Shown here piece by piece: positions 1 to 4,142 of a stretch of 16,348 nt of DNA. The stretch spans positions 1-16,348 of the forward strand of contig CAMSGF010000002.1 of the NCBI GenBank assembly GCA_947058225.1. The letters run 5' to 3'. Source of the DNA: an uncultured Eubacteriaceae bacterium. GTDB taxonomy: Bacteria > Bacillota > Clostridia > Eubacteriales > Anaerofustaceae. Below the pieces are notes generated by a model. The model worked only from the letters and a program-made list of their open reading frames with translations, did no database searches and had not been told where the DNA came from. The stretch's first letter is position 1. Each line of letters starts with the position of its first letter. A program made the translations under genes and the position numbers.

Positions 1-2
1 TT

Positions 3-89
3 AAAATTAAGATAAGTGAACTGATTTTGAGTTGCGACAATGAGGTAAAACTTGATTTATTTTACCAACTTGCAAAGAAAAGTTTATAA
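3..89 (+). CDS. C-terminal end of an unknown protein (5' cut by window edge)
   Basis: An open frame enters from the left edge and ends at TAA 87-89. It encodes about 28 residues, with a helical and plausible C-terminal composition (…SCDNEVKLDLFYQLAKKSL). The other two forward frames close within the first 15 bases. The stop lies just before a strong hairpin-T-run terminator, which is what one expects at the end of a real rightward gene converging on the leftward repressor. The family cannot be recognised from this fragment. In temperate phages of this layout the position is often taken by an integrase, an ImmA-type protease or a superinfection gene, but nothing here discriminates among them. 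Confidence 0.5.
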   Translation, partial: KIKISELILSCDNEVKLDLFYQLAKKSL

Positions 90-98
90 ATCTTTTCC

Positions 99-125
99 AA
101 GAGGACCGTTAGTCCTCTTTTTTTT
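99..125. terminator. Bidirectional intrinsic terminator between convergent genes
   Basis: The inverted repeat AAGAGGAC (99-106) / GTCCTCTT (112-119) has a 5-nt loop and is followed by a run of T on the + strand (to 125). The left flank is A-rich only next to the stem, so termination should be strongest rightward. It serves the partial gene ending at 89, and the leftward repressor stop codon lies inside the loop (109-111). Confidence 0.8.
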
Positions 126-504
126 GTGATTTAACCAGTCCATCGCAAACTCTCTCAACAATTTGCAATTCTTCCTCTGTAAGCTTTGATAAATCTTCTA
201 TCAGTTTATATATATCTCCACCTATATCATTGATGGCTTTAGAAATAAAATCAGAAACATCATTATTTCTTTCTGAAACAATGTTATCAAATTTTACTAA
301 CATATCTCCTTCTTCATATTTAAGCCATTTGCTACTTATACCGAATTTTGCTTCTATATTTTCGCAAAGTTGAATACTTGGTTCACATCCACCCTTTAAT
401 ATTCTTGATATATGTGTTGGTGTTACATTAATTATTTCAGCAAATTCTTTTTTTTTCTTTCCTGTGAATTTTATAGCTTTTGCAAATCTTTCTTTAGATT
501 CCAT
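109..504 (-). CDS. XRE-family phage repressor (CI-like, no protease domain)
   Basis: Predicted DNA-binding repressor that maintains lysogeny. The frame is open further upstream, but ATG 502-504 is chosen. It gives MESKERFAKAIKF…, has an AGAAGG ribosome binding site just upstream, and avoids a hydrophobic, promoter-overlapping N-terminal extension. The product is 131 aa. The helix-turn-helix lies at about residues 20-43 (EFAEIINVTPTHISRILKGG), followed by the usual SIQLCENIEAKFGISSKWL helices. The C-terminal half is short and helical (LSKLTEEELQIVERVCDGL), probably for oligomerisation. There is no S24/LexA-type peptidase, so induction by RecA-stimulated self-cleavage is unlikely and an ImmA-type protease or antirepressor may be needed. 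It is divergent from the early operon and sits next to TCAAC-N5-GTTGA sites it probably binds. The family call is firm; the operator assignment is inferred. Confidence 0.88.
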   Translation of the reverse strand: MESKERFAKAIKFTGKKKKEFAEIINVTPTHISRILKGGCEPSIQLCENIEAKFGISSKWLKYEEGDMLVKFDNIVSERNNDVSDFISKAINDIGGDIYKLIEDLSKLTEEELQIVERVCDGLVKSQKKED

Positions 505-532
505 ATATGCCCTTCTTTTTATGTTTTTTTTT

Positions 533-561
533 ATATTACCATAATAAATGTTTAGTGTCAA
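533..561 (-). promoter_or_regulatory. Leftward repressor promoter
   Basis: Reading leftward, TTGACA (complement of 556-561), 17 nt, then TAATAT (complement of 533-538), about 30 nt upstream of the repressor ATG. The first operator-like palindrome (570-584) starts 9 bp upstream of this -35 box, a position suited to autoactivation or to repression of the opposing promoter. Confidence 0.75.
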
Positions 562-569
562 TAAAAAAA

Positions 570-584
570 TCAACAAAAAGTTGA
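570..584. promoter_or_regulatory. Operator-like palindrome O1
   Basis: TCAAC-AAAAA-GTTGA is a perfect 5+5 bp inverted repeat between the two divergent promoters. It has the same half-sites and spacing as the palindrome at 633-647 and is a probable repressor or Cro-type site. Confidence 0.65.
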
Positions 585-594
585 AAAAAATATA

Positions 595-623
595 TTGACA
601 ATCAACATTATGTATAGTATAAT
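595..623 (+). promoter_or_regulatory. Rightward early promoter
   Basis: Perfect consensus TTGACA (595-600), 17-nt spacer, TATAAT (618-623). A degenerate operator half-site (602-616, TCAAC-N5-GTATA) fills the spacer, and a perfect palindrome lies just downstream of the expected start. It should drive the early operon beginning with the gene at 676. Confidence 0.9.
602..616. promoter_or_regulatory. Degenerate operator-like site O2
   Basis: TCAAC-ATTAT-GTATA keeps one half-site of the TCAAC-N5-GTTGA motif and lies inside the -35/-10 spacer of the early promoter. Its centre is about 32 bp from O1 and 31 bp from O3, so all three sites would sit on the same helix face. Confidence 0.45.
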
Positions 624-631
624 GTAATAAA

Positions 632-648
632 ATCAACAATATGTTGAT
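632..648. promoter_or_regulatory. Operator-like palindrome O3
   Basis: ATCAACA-ATA-TGTTGAT is a perfect 7+7 bp palindrome that starts 8 bp after the early -10 box, over the expected transcription start. It shares half-sites with O1. A bound repressor here would block early transcription. Confidence 0.7.
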
Positions 649-675
649 AAATTCGTTAAGTGAAAGGAGAAAAAA

Positions 676-828
676 ATGTCAACTAAAGAAAACAATATTA
701 TAGATACAAGTATAACAAATATCATTTTAAAATATCTGGAATTAAAAGAAAAACAAAAGTATTATGTATCAGGTTTAATAAGAGGTTTAGCAATGGATAA
801 AGAAGAAAAGAAAGATAAAGGAGTGTAA
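676..828 (+). CDS. Small early protein, helical, resembles XRE repressor C-terminal tails
   Basis: 50 aa, ATG 676 with a strong site GAAAGGAG (662-669). It is the first gene after the early promoter, where a Cro repressor would be expected, yet no helix-turn-helix is visible. The central part (LELKEKQKYYVSGLIRGLAM) has the amphipathic pattern seen at the C-terminus of many short phage XRE regulators, and loosely resembles the tail of the repressor encoded at 109-504 (LTEEELQIVERVCDGL). It could be a multimerisation-only partner that interferes with the repressor, but that is inference from the pattern alone. The C-terminus is highly charged (KEEKKDKGV). Confidence 0.7.
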   Translation: MSTKENNIIDTSITNIILKYLELKEKQKYYVSGLIRGLAMDKEEKKDKGV

Positions 829-833
829 GGAAA

Positions 834-1019
834 ATGAGTTATAAAGATTTTTTAGACAATATTGACAAATATGTTGGTAAAATAGTTGAGTTTACCATAA
901 AACCAAAAGCAAACAACCAAGTGTTTAAATCTCAGCGTGTAGTGTGGGATAACAAAGAATTTGGACCCCCAAGCAAAGATGCACTTATAGAAGTCCTTTA
1001 TGTTGAAGTTGTGGGATAA
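834..1019 (+). CDS. Hypothetical small early protein
   Basis: 61 aa, starting 6 nt after the previous stop, with GTAAGG as a modest ribosome binding site. It begins MSYKDFLDNIDKYVGKIVEF and looks like a small alpha/beta domain: an N-terminal helix followed by strands (VEFTIKP, LIEVLYVEVV). No known family is recognised. Its tight spacing between two other small early genes supports co-transcription and reality of the gene. A role in the switch to lytic growth or in host take-over would fit the position but nothing in the sequence proves it. Confidence 0.7.
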   Translation: MSYKDFLDNIDKYVGKIVEFTIKPKANNQVFKSQRVVWDNKEFGPPSKDALIEVLYVEVVG

Positions 1020-1043
1020 AAATAAAGATAAAGGAGCGTAAAG

Positions 1044-1232
1044 ATGAAAACAGAATGTCAGATTGTAAAAGAAATTAAAAGGTTGGAAAATAACAAAGAA
1101 ATTCAACTTGAGATTTATACAAGAGCAGACGATACAACAAAAAAAGAAATTAGAAAAATTATCAATGAGTTGGATATTAAGGTAGATGTTTTGTATTGGG
1201 TAATGAAAGATAAAAAATATAGTTGTTTGTAA
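1044..1232 (+). CDS. Hypothetical small helical early protein
   Basis: 62 aa, ATG 1044 preceded by AAAGGAG. It is highly charged and predicted largely helical or coiled-coil (VKEIKRLENNKEIQLEIYTR…KKEIRKIINELDIKVDVLYWVM), ending KKYSCL. No family is recognised; short helical proteins of this type in phages are often annotated only as hypothetical. A notable point is that the last codons and stop (1217-1232) form the 5' outer strand of the closing helix of the structured RNA that follows. A ribosome reaching the stop would therefore compete with that helix. Confidence 0.7.
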   Translation: MKTECQIVKEIKRLENNKEIQLEIYTRADDTTKKEIRKIINELDIKVDVLYWVMKDKKYSCL

Positions 1233-1650
1233 ACATACTTTCGTATGAATATAGGTAGAATATAACAAAAAATCAATAAAGGCTGTATCTTCATTGATTT
1301 AATGTCCGCATTTACACCTTAAGTATTTTGCAATCTTGCGATACAGCAAATACAGCTTACTGCTTCTATGAAATACCCCATCTCTTGACAGTTGCAGTTC
1401 TGTTATTAAAAAGTTTTAATTGCCCTTTTAGCAGATGGGTTAATTAAGAGATAACAATAAAGTAATGACCTTATAGGTAGTCTAACCCGTGTTTTTAACG
1501 CTGTTCTCTCATCGTAATTACTTATTGTTAAATTTATTTAATTAAGGAACAGGGCAAATTCAAAAACTGGGTCAATAAAAACACCACCTTTATAAAGAAT
1601 TTGCCACTAAAGGCAAAAACATACGAAAGTATGTTCATAAACAATTATAT
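1217..1650 (+). ncRNA. RNA1: large structured non-coding RNA, about 434 nt
   Basis: A 441-base stretch without a credible ORF (1233-1673). The closing helix P1 pairs 1217-1247 with 1620-1650: 30 of 31 positions pair, the inner 16 perfectly, two are G-U and one is an A-C mismatch. Internal helices are P2 1270-1277/1293-1300; P3 1323-1331/1346-1353 (one bulge); P4 1377-1383/1433-1439 enclosing hairpins 1387-1391/1400-1404 and 1405-1410/1415-1420; P5 1440-1447/1538-1545 continuing as 1452-1466/1517-1530; and P6 1553-1561/1597-1605. The P2 loop TGTATC (1284-1289) can kiss the P3 loop GATACA (1340-1345). CTGTTC (1501-1506) matches GAACAG (1547-1552) as a possible pseudoknot. The wobble pairs in P1 are G-U only if the + strand is transcribed. 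I do not recognise a named RNA class, and group I and II intron hallmarks are absent. A miniature inverted-repeat element is the main alternative. Confidence 0.7.
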
Positions 1651-1673
1651 AAAAAAAGAAAGGAAAAGCAATA

Positions 1674-1869
1674 ATGAATTTTGGCGATTATATAAAAGAA
1701 GAAAGAGAAAAACAAGGATTATCTCAAGGCGATTTAGCAAAAAAAAGCAGGATTAACAAGACGAACAATACAATACTATGAACAAGAAAATAGGCAACCC
1801 TCATTTGCAAATGCAACAAAAGTTTTAAATGCTTTGGGTTTTGATTTGAAAATCATTGAACAAAATTAA
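1674..1869 (+). pseudogene. Small XRE-family HTH gene interrupted by a +1 frameshift
   Basis: ATG 1674 has an AAAGG ribosome binding site and reads MNFGDYIKEEREKQGLSQGDLAKK before a run of eight A (1739-1746). In the annotated frame it then soon stops (TGA 1780-1782). Skipping one A continues as AGLTRRTIQYYEQENRQPS…LNALGFDLKIIEQN to TAA 1867-1869. The restored product is about 64 aa with a complete XRE helix-turn-helix at roughly residues 16-42. The good start site and intact downstream half suggest a very recent lesion, a homopolymer sequencing error, or transcriptional slippage on the A-run. It lies exactly between the two structured RNAs, so its intact form could be their regulator or simply a second Cro-like repressor. 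Confidence 0.8.
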
Positions 1870-1876
1870 ATATCAA

Positions 1877-2035
1877 TATTAAGTGTTAAGGCAGAGGGGT
1901 AAAGCGTACCTCCTTTCAGTGATATTAAAATAATGAGCGTTCAGAGTGCCGGCTACACTCTAAATAAAAGATAGATGAATCGATTGACTGTTTTTGTACA
2001 TAATCACGCTTACCCCTCTGCCTTAATGCTTAATA
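1877..2035 (+). ncRNA. RNA2: structured RNA with long closing helix and displayed anti-SD
   Basis: The closing helix pairs 1877-1907 with 2006-2035: 30 pairs with one bulged A (1901) and two adjacent wobble pairs (1884/2028, 1885/2027) that are G-U on the + strand only, which supports a transcribed + strand RNA. The GC-rich core is GGCAGAGGGG (1890-1899) against CCCCTCTGCC (2013-2022). The interior holds a hairpin AGAGTG (1943-1948) / CACTCT (1956-1961) with loop CCGGCTA. Just inside the helix, apparently unpaired, is ACCTCCTTTC (1908-1917). This is identical to the anti-Shine-Dalgarno tail of Bacillota 16S rRNA and complementary to GAAAGGAG sites in this phage. There is no T-run, so it is not a simple terminator. 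I recognise no known class; the 6S RNA architecture does not match. Confidence 0.7.
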
Positions 2036-2158
2036 GATAATACCACCGATTTTGAAAGCATTAAATATAAATCATTTATATGAAAAAGTGAGGTGAAAAC
2101 TTTTCCTAAACACTATACTTTATACTTTTCAGTTATGTTATTAGGTGGGAAAAAATAT

Positions 2159-2215
2159 TTTACCCTTTGCTTATCAGCATAAAAAAATAATAACTAAATT
2201 TTTATAAAGGGTAAA
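2159..2215 (+). promoter_or_regulatory. Stem-loop in the leader of the excisionase-like gene
   Basis: TTTACCCTTT (2159-2168) and AAAGGGTAAA (2206-2215) form a perfect 10-bp stem around a 37-nt, mostly A/T loop. There is no T-run after it, so it is more likely a leader structure or a processing site than a terminator. The rest of 2036-2270 holds small AT-rich hairpins (2065-2071/2075-2081; 2084-2089/2099-2104) but no convincing gene. Confidence 0.5.
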
Positions 2216-2270
2216 CAGCGTAAGGGGGTGATAATCCTGCAAAACAAAATCTATAAGAAAGGAGAAAAAA

Positions 2271-2579
2271 GTGAAAGAAACATTATCAGTGGTTGAAGTG
2301 GCAAAATATTTACATAAAAAGCCTGAACTAATAAGAGCAGGCATTAAGAGTGGAGTATTACCGTTTGGGGTATGTGTTGAAGGTAAGGTGGATAATTTTA
2401 TCATAGTGAGAGAACGCTTTGAAAGATGGGTAAAAGGTATGGATATGGACAAAGTTGCAGAAAAAGAAAAAAGGCTTGATGAAATGTTAAATACGCTTCA
2501 AATGCAAATGGATATTTTAAATGACCAAATATATTTTTTTAACAAAGAAAAGAATATGCAAGCAAAGAGGGGGAGTTAA
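2271..2579 (+). CDS. Excisionase/MerR-type HTH DNA-binding protein
   Basis: 102 aa, GTG 2271 with an ideal site AAAGGAGA (2258-2265). Residues 5-60 (LSVVEVAKYLHKKPELIRAG … RERFERWVKG) match the compact winged HTH of the excisionase/HTH_17 group: a first helix choosing the site, a recognition helix after KKPELIRAGIKSG, and a beta wing with VDNFII. The C-terminal third (about 62-95) is a coiled coil (EKRLDEMLNTLQMQMDILNDQ). Such proteins sit just upstream of the replication genes in many clostridial phages and act as excisionases or transcription factors. No integrase is in the window, so the precise role is open. Confidence 0.75.
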   Translation: MKETLSVVEVAKYLHKKPELIRAGIKSGVLPFGVCVEGKVDNFIIVRERFERWVKGMDMDKVAEKEKRLDEMLNTLQMQMDILNDQIYFFNKEKNMQAKRGS

Positions 2580-2752
2580 TGTGTAGTTTTATATTAGATT
2601 TAATTTTATTCTTGTGCATAGCATTTATGGTTGTGTATATAGAAGATGAAAAAGAAAGAAAGGAGAAAGACAATGAAAAACGACATAAAAAAAAGCATTC
2701 CTGCAAAAGCAAGAATGCCACAAAAAACCAAGACTATATTATCAGATTATAA
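2579..2752 (+). CDS. Small single-span membrane protein
   Basis: 57 aa, ATG 2579 overlapping the previous stop as TAATG, with GGGGGAG just upstream. Residues 4-21 (FILDLILFLCIAFMVVYI) form one hydrophobic segment. The rest is a very basic and acidic cytoplasmic tail (EDEKERKEKDNEKRHKKKH…). No family is recognised. Its last third overlaps, in another frame, a 32-aa ORF with its own strong ribosome binding site, so part of the charged tail may be constrained by, or merely a shadow of, that frame. Confidence 0.55.
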   Translation: MCSFILDLILFLCIAFMVVYIEDEKERKEKDNEKRHKKKHSCKSKNATKNQDYIIRL

Positions 2753-2771
2753 GAGAAATTTCAAGAGGTAA
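2673..2771 (+). CDS. Tiny basic protein overlapping the membrane protein tail
   Basis: 32 aa, ATG 2673 preceded by AAAGGAG at good spacing, overlapping the 2579-2752 gene in a different frame for about 80 bases. The product is very basic (MKNDIKKSIPAKARMPQKTK…), ending in KR encoded by AAG AGG TAA, where the AGAGG also serves as the ribosome binding site of the gene at 2775. That junction sequence recurs at the next two gene boundaries, which supports real translation and coupling. The function is unknown; a nucleic-acid-binding peptide is possible from charge alone. Confidence 0.5.
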   Translation: MKNDIKKSIPAKARMPQKTKTILSDYKRNFKR

Positions 2772-2774
2772 TTT

Positions 2775-3071
2775 ATGAAAAATAAAGAAACAATTAGTAA
2801 TATGCATCCAATGCACCTATTTGAAGAAACACGTGCTATTGAAACGCATTATGTTGAAAAAATAGAAACGTATATCGTAAACACGAGATTTATAACAACA
2901 GATGAAGAAAAACAACTTATTTCAGATGATATTGACCGTATTTTGTATTTGACAGATGAGATTAAAAACAGTCTTGAAAACATACAAAAAAAGTGCTGTC
3001 CGACTATAGAAAGAGATTATGTCAGATGGTATATTGACAAAAATACGGGGGAACGATATTCAAAGAGGTAA
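2775..3071 (+). CDS. Hypothetical phage protein
   Basis: 98 aa, ATG 2775 preceded by AGAGGTAATTT. Predicted mostly helical in residues 15-72 (HLFEETRAIETHYVEKIETY…DIDRILYLTDEIKNSLENIQ), then KKCCPTIERDYVRWYIDK with a Cys pair. It ends in KR, encoded by AAG AGG before TAA, which feeds the ribosome binding site of the following gene. No known domain is recognised. The position between the excisionase-like gene and the replication initiator is typical for small unannotated early genes of clostridial phages. Confidence 0.7.
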   Translation: MKNKETISNMHPMHLFEETRAIETHYVEKIETYIVNTRFITTDEEKQLISDDIDRILYLTDEIKNSLENIQKKCCPTIERDYVRWYIDKNTGERYSKR

Positions 3072-3074
3072 TTT

Positions 3075-3395
3075 ATGTTAGAAGTAAAAAAAGCAGATTT
3101 ATTAAGAATGTTAGCAGAAGCAAATGAGGAGTTAGAAAAAGGGCAGAAAAATTTTAATAATTTTGCACTTAAAAATAATTTGGATGATTTGACGGAAAAT
3201 CAACAGGAAAAGTTTATAAAGGAAACACAAAAACAAACTTTTGCTTTAGGTATTAAAATTGCACTTGAGGCAATTTTATTCCACGAAAGTCCTTGTATTT
3301 CAGAAATATTGGATGAGTACGATAAAGTAATAGGTACAACCAACAATATAGATACAAAAGACAATGTTATTAGCTTGTCAGACTTAAAAAAATAG
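3075..3395 (+). CDS. Hypothetical phage protein, helical
   Basis: 106 aa, ATG 3075 with the AGAGGTAATTT initiation cassette. Strongly helical and acidic: an N-terminal helix pair (VKKADLLRMLAEANEELEKG…), a central stretch (NNLDDLTENQQEKFIKETQK) and a hydrophobic amphipathic helix (FALGIKIALEAILFHES). The tail (NVISLSDLKK) is short and polar. No family is recognised. It lies 9 nt upstream of the initiator gene and is probably co-translated with it, so an accessory replication role is conceivable but not shown by the sequence. Confidence 0.7.
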   Translation: MLEVKKADLLRMLAEANEELEKGQKNFNNFALKNNLDDLTENQQEKFIKETQKQTFALGIKIALEAILFHESPCISEILDEYDKVIGTTNNIDTKDNVISLSDLKK

Positions 3396-3404
3396 AGGTA
3401 ACTT

Positions 3405-4142
3405 ATGAAAGATGAAAATTACATAGTTTTGCAAGGGTGGATGATTAATAAATTAAATTTAAAAGGAAATGAATTAACTGTGTATGCTTTGATATATGGA
3501 TACTCACAAAATGGTGAAAATACATACAAAGCAAGTCTACAAACAATAAGTAAAGATACTAATATAACAAGACAATCTTGTTTAAATATTTTAAATAAAT
3601 TATTAGAAAAGAAATTAATTTTTAAAAGTAATTATACAAAAGATTTTAGCGAATATTTTATAAATTTCGATGCTGTCAAAAATTTTGACAATGAAGATGT
3701 AGATGTCAAAAAAATTGACTGTACTGTCAAAAATTTAGACAACAGTGTCAAAAAAATTGACAGCACTGTCAAAAAAATTGACGGTGTACATCTAATAAAT
3801 ATATATAATAATAATTTATATATTATATATAAATATATATGCGATTATTTGAACGAAAAAGCAGGAACGAATTATAAGCATTCAACAGACAAAACAAAAC
3901 AAAAAATCAAGGCAAGACTAAACGAGGGATTTACGATTAACGATTTTGAAAAAGTAATTGATACAAAAGTCAGTGAGTGGAAAGGTACAGACTTTGAAAA
4001 GTTTTTACGACCAGAAACTCTGTTTGGCACAAAGTTTGAAAGTTATCTAAATCAGAAATTTAAAAAGAAAAAAAACGAAATACCAAAAGATTACCAAGTG
4101 GATTACTTAACACCAACTGTAATTGTAGGAGATGAAACATAA
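3405..4142 (+). CDS. Phage replication initiator (wHTH plus Phg_2220_C domain)
   Basis: 245 aa. Residues 1-85 form a winged helix of the replisome-organiser type (LKGNELTVYALIYGY … ISKDTNITRQSCLNILNKLL). Residues about 147-217 match the Phg_2220_C / TIGR02220 family (YLNEKAGTNYKHS…KIKARLNEGFTINDFEKVI … PETLFGTKFESYL). The linker, about residues 90-127, contains heptad-like repeats VKKID/VKNLD that exist because the underlying DNA carries five 17-bp iterons. The protein should bind those iterons, melt the AT-rich stretch beside them and recruit the loader encoded immediately downstream (ATG overlaps this stop region at 4142). This resembles the arrangement of lambda O. Function by family and context is confident; the binding target is inferred. 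Confidence 0.88.
   Translation: MKDENYIVLQGWMINKLNLKGNELTVYALIYGYSQNGENTYKASLQTISKDTNITRQSCLNILNKLLEKKLIFKSNYTKDFSEYFINFDAVKNFDNEDVDVKKIDCTVKNLDNSVKKIDSTVKKIDGVHLINIYNNNLYIIYKYICDYLNEKAGTNYKHSTDKTKQKIKARLNEGFTINDFEKVIDTKVSEWKGTDFEKFLRPETLFGTKFESYLNQKFKKKKNEIPKDYQVDYLTPTVIVGDET
3674..3845. other. Probable phage replication origin: five iterons plus AT-rich DUE
   Basis: Five 17-bp near-palindromic repeats of consensus TGTCAAAAAAATTGACA lie at 3674-3690, 3704-3720, 3725-3741, 3746-3762 and 3767-3783. The last four start exactly 21 bp apart (two helical turns, seven codons). Directly downstream, 3790-3840 is almost pure A/T (ATATATAATAATAATTTATA…), a candidate unwinding element. All of it lies inside the initiator gene, as in lambdoid and many Gram-positive phage origins. 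Confidence 0.82.

Noticed and set aside
44..66. Hairpin GGTAAAA/TTTTACC as a terminator or att site
   Set aside because: It lies inside the open frame of the left-edge gene and has no T-run. No matching sequence elsewhere supports an attachment site.
852..1268. Long leftward frame of 138 codons
   Set aside because: Antisense to two convincing small rightward genes, low-complexity F/Y/I-rich product, no ribosome binding site; an artefact of AT-rich sequence.
1217..1650. RNA1 as a group I or group II intron
   Set aside because: No recognisable domain V or group I P7-type core, no reading frame and no interrupted exon: it lies between two genes rather than within one.
1877..2035. RNA2 as an intrinsic terminator or as 6S RNA
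   Set aside because: The long helix is not followed by a T-run. The bulged-helix architecture with central bubble of 6S RNA and its conserved flanks are not seen.
2093..2182. A 29-codon frame starting GTG at 2093
   Set aside because: No proper ribosome binding site spacing, low-complexity hydrophobic product, and overlap with structured leader sequence.
3674..3783. The regularly spaced repeats as a CRISPR array
   Set aside because: Repeats of 17 bp with 4-nt gaps are too short, lie in an open reading frame and are palindromic iterons.
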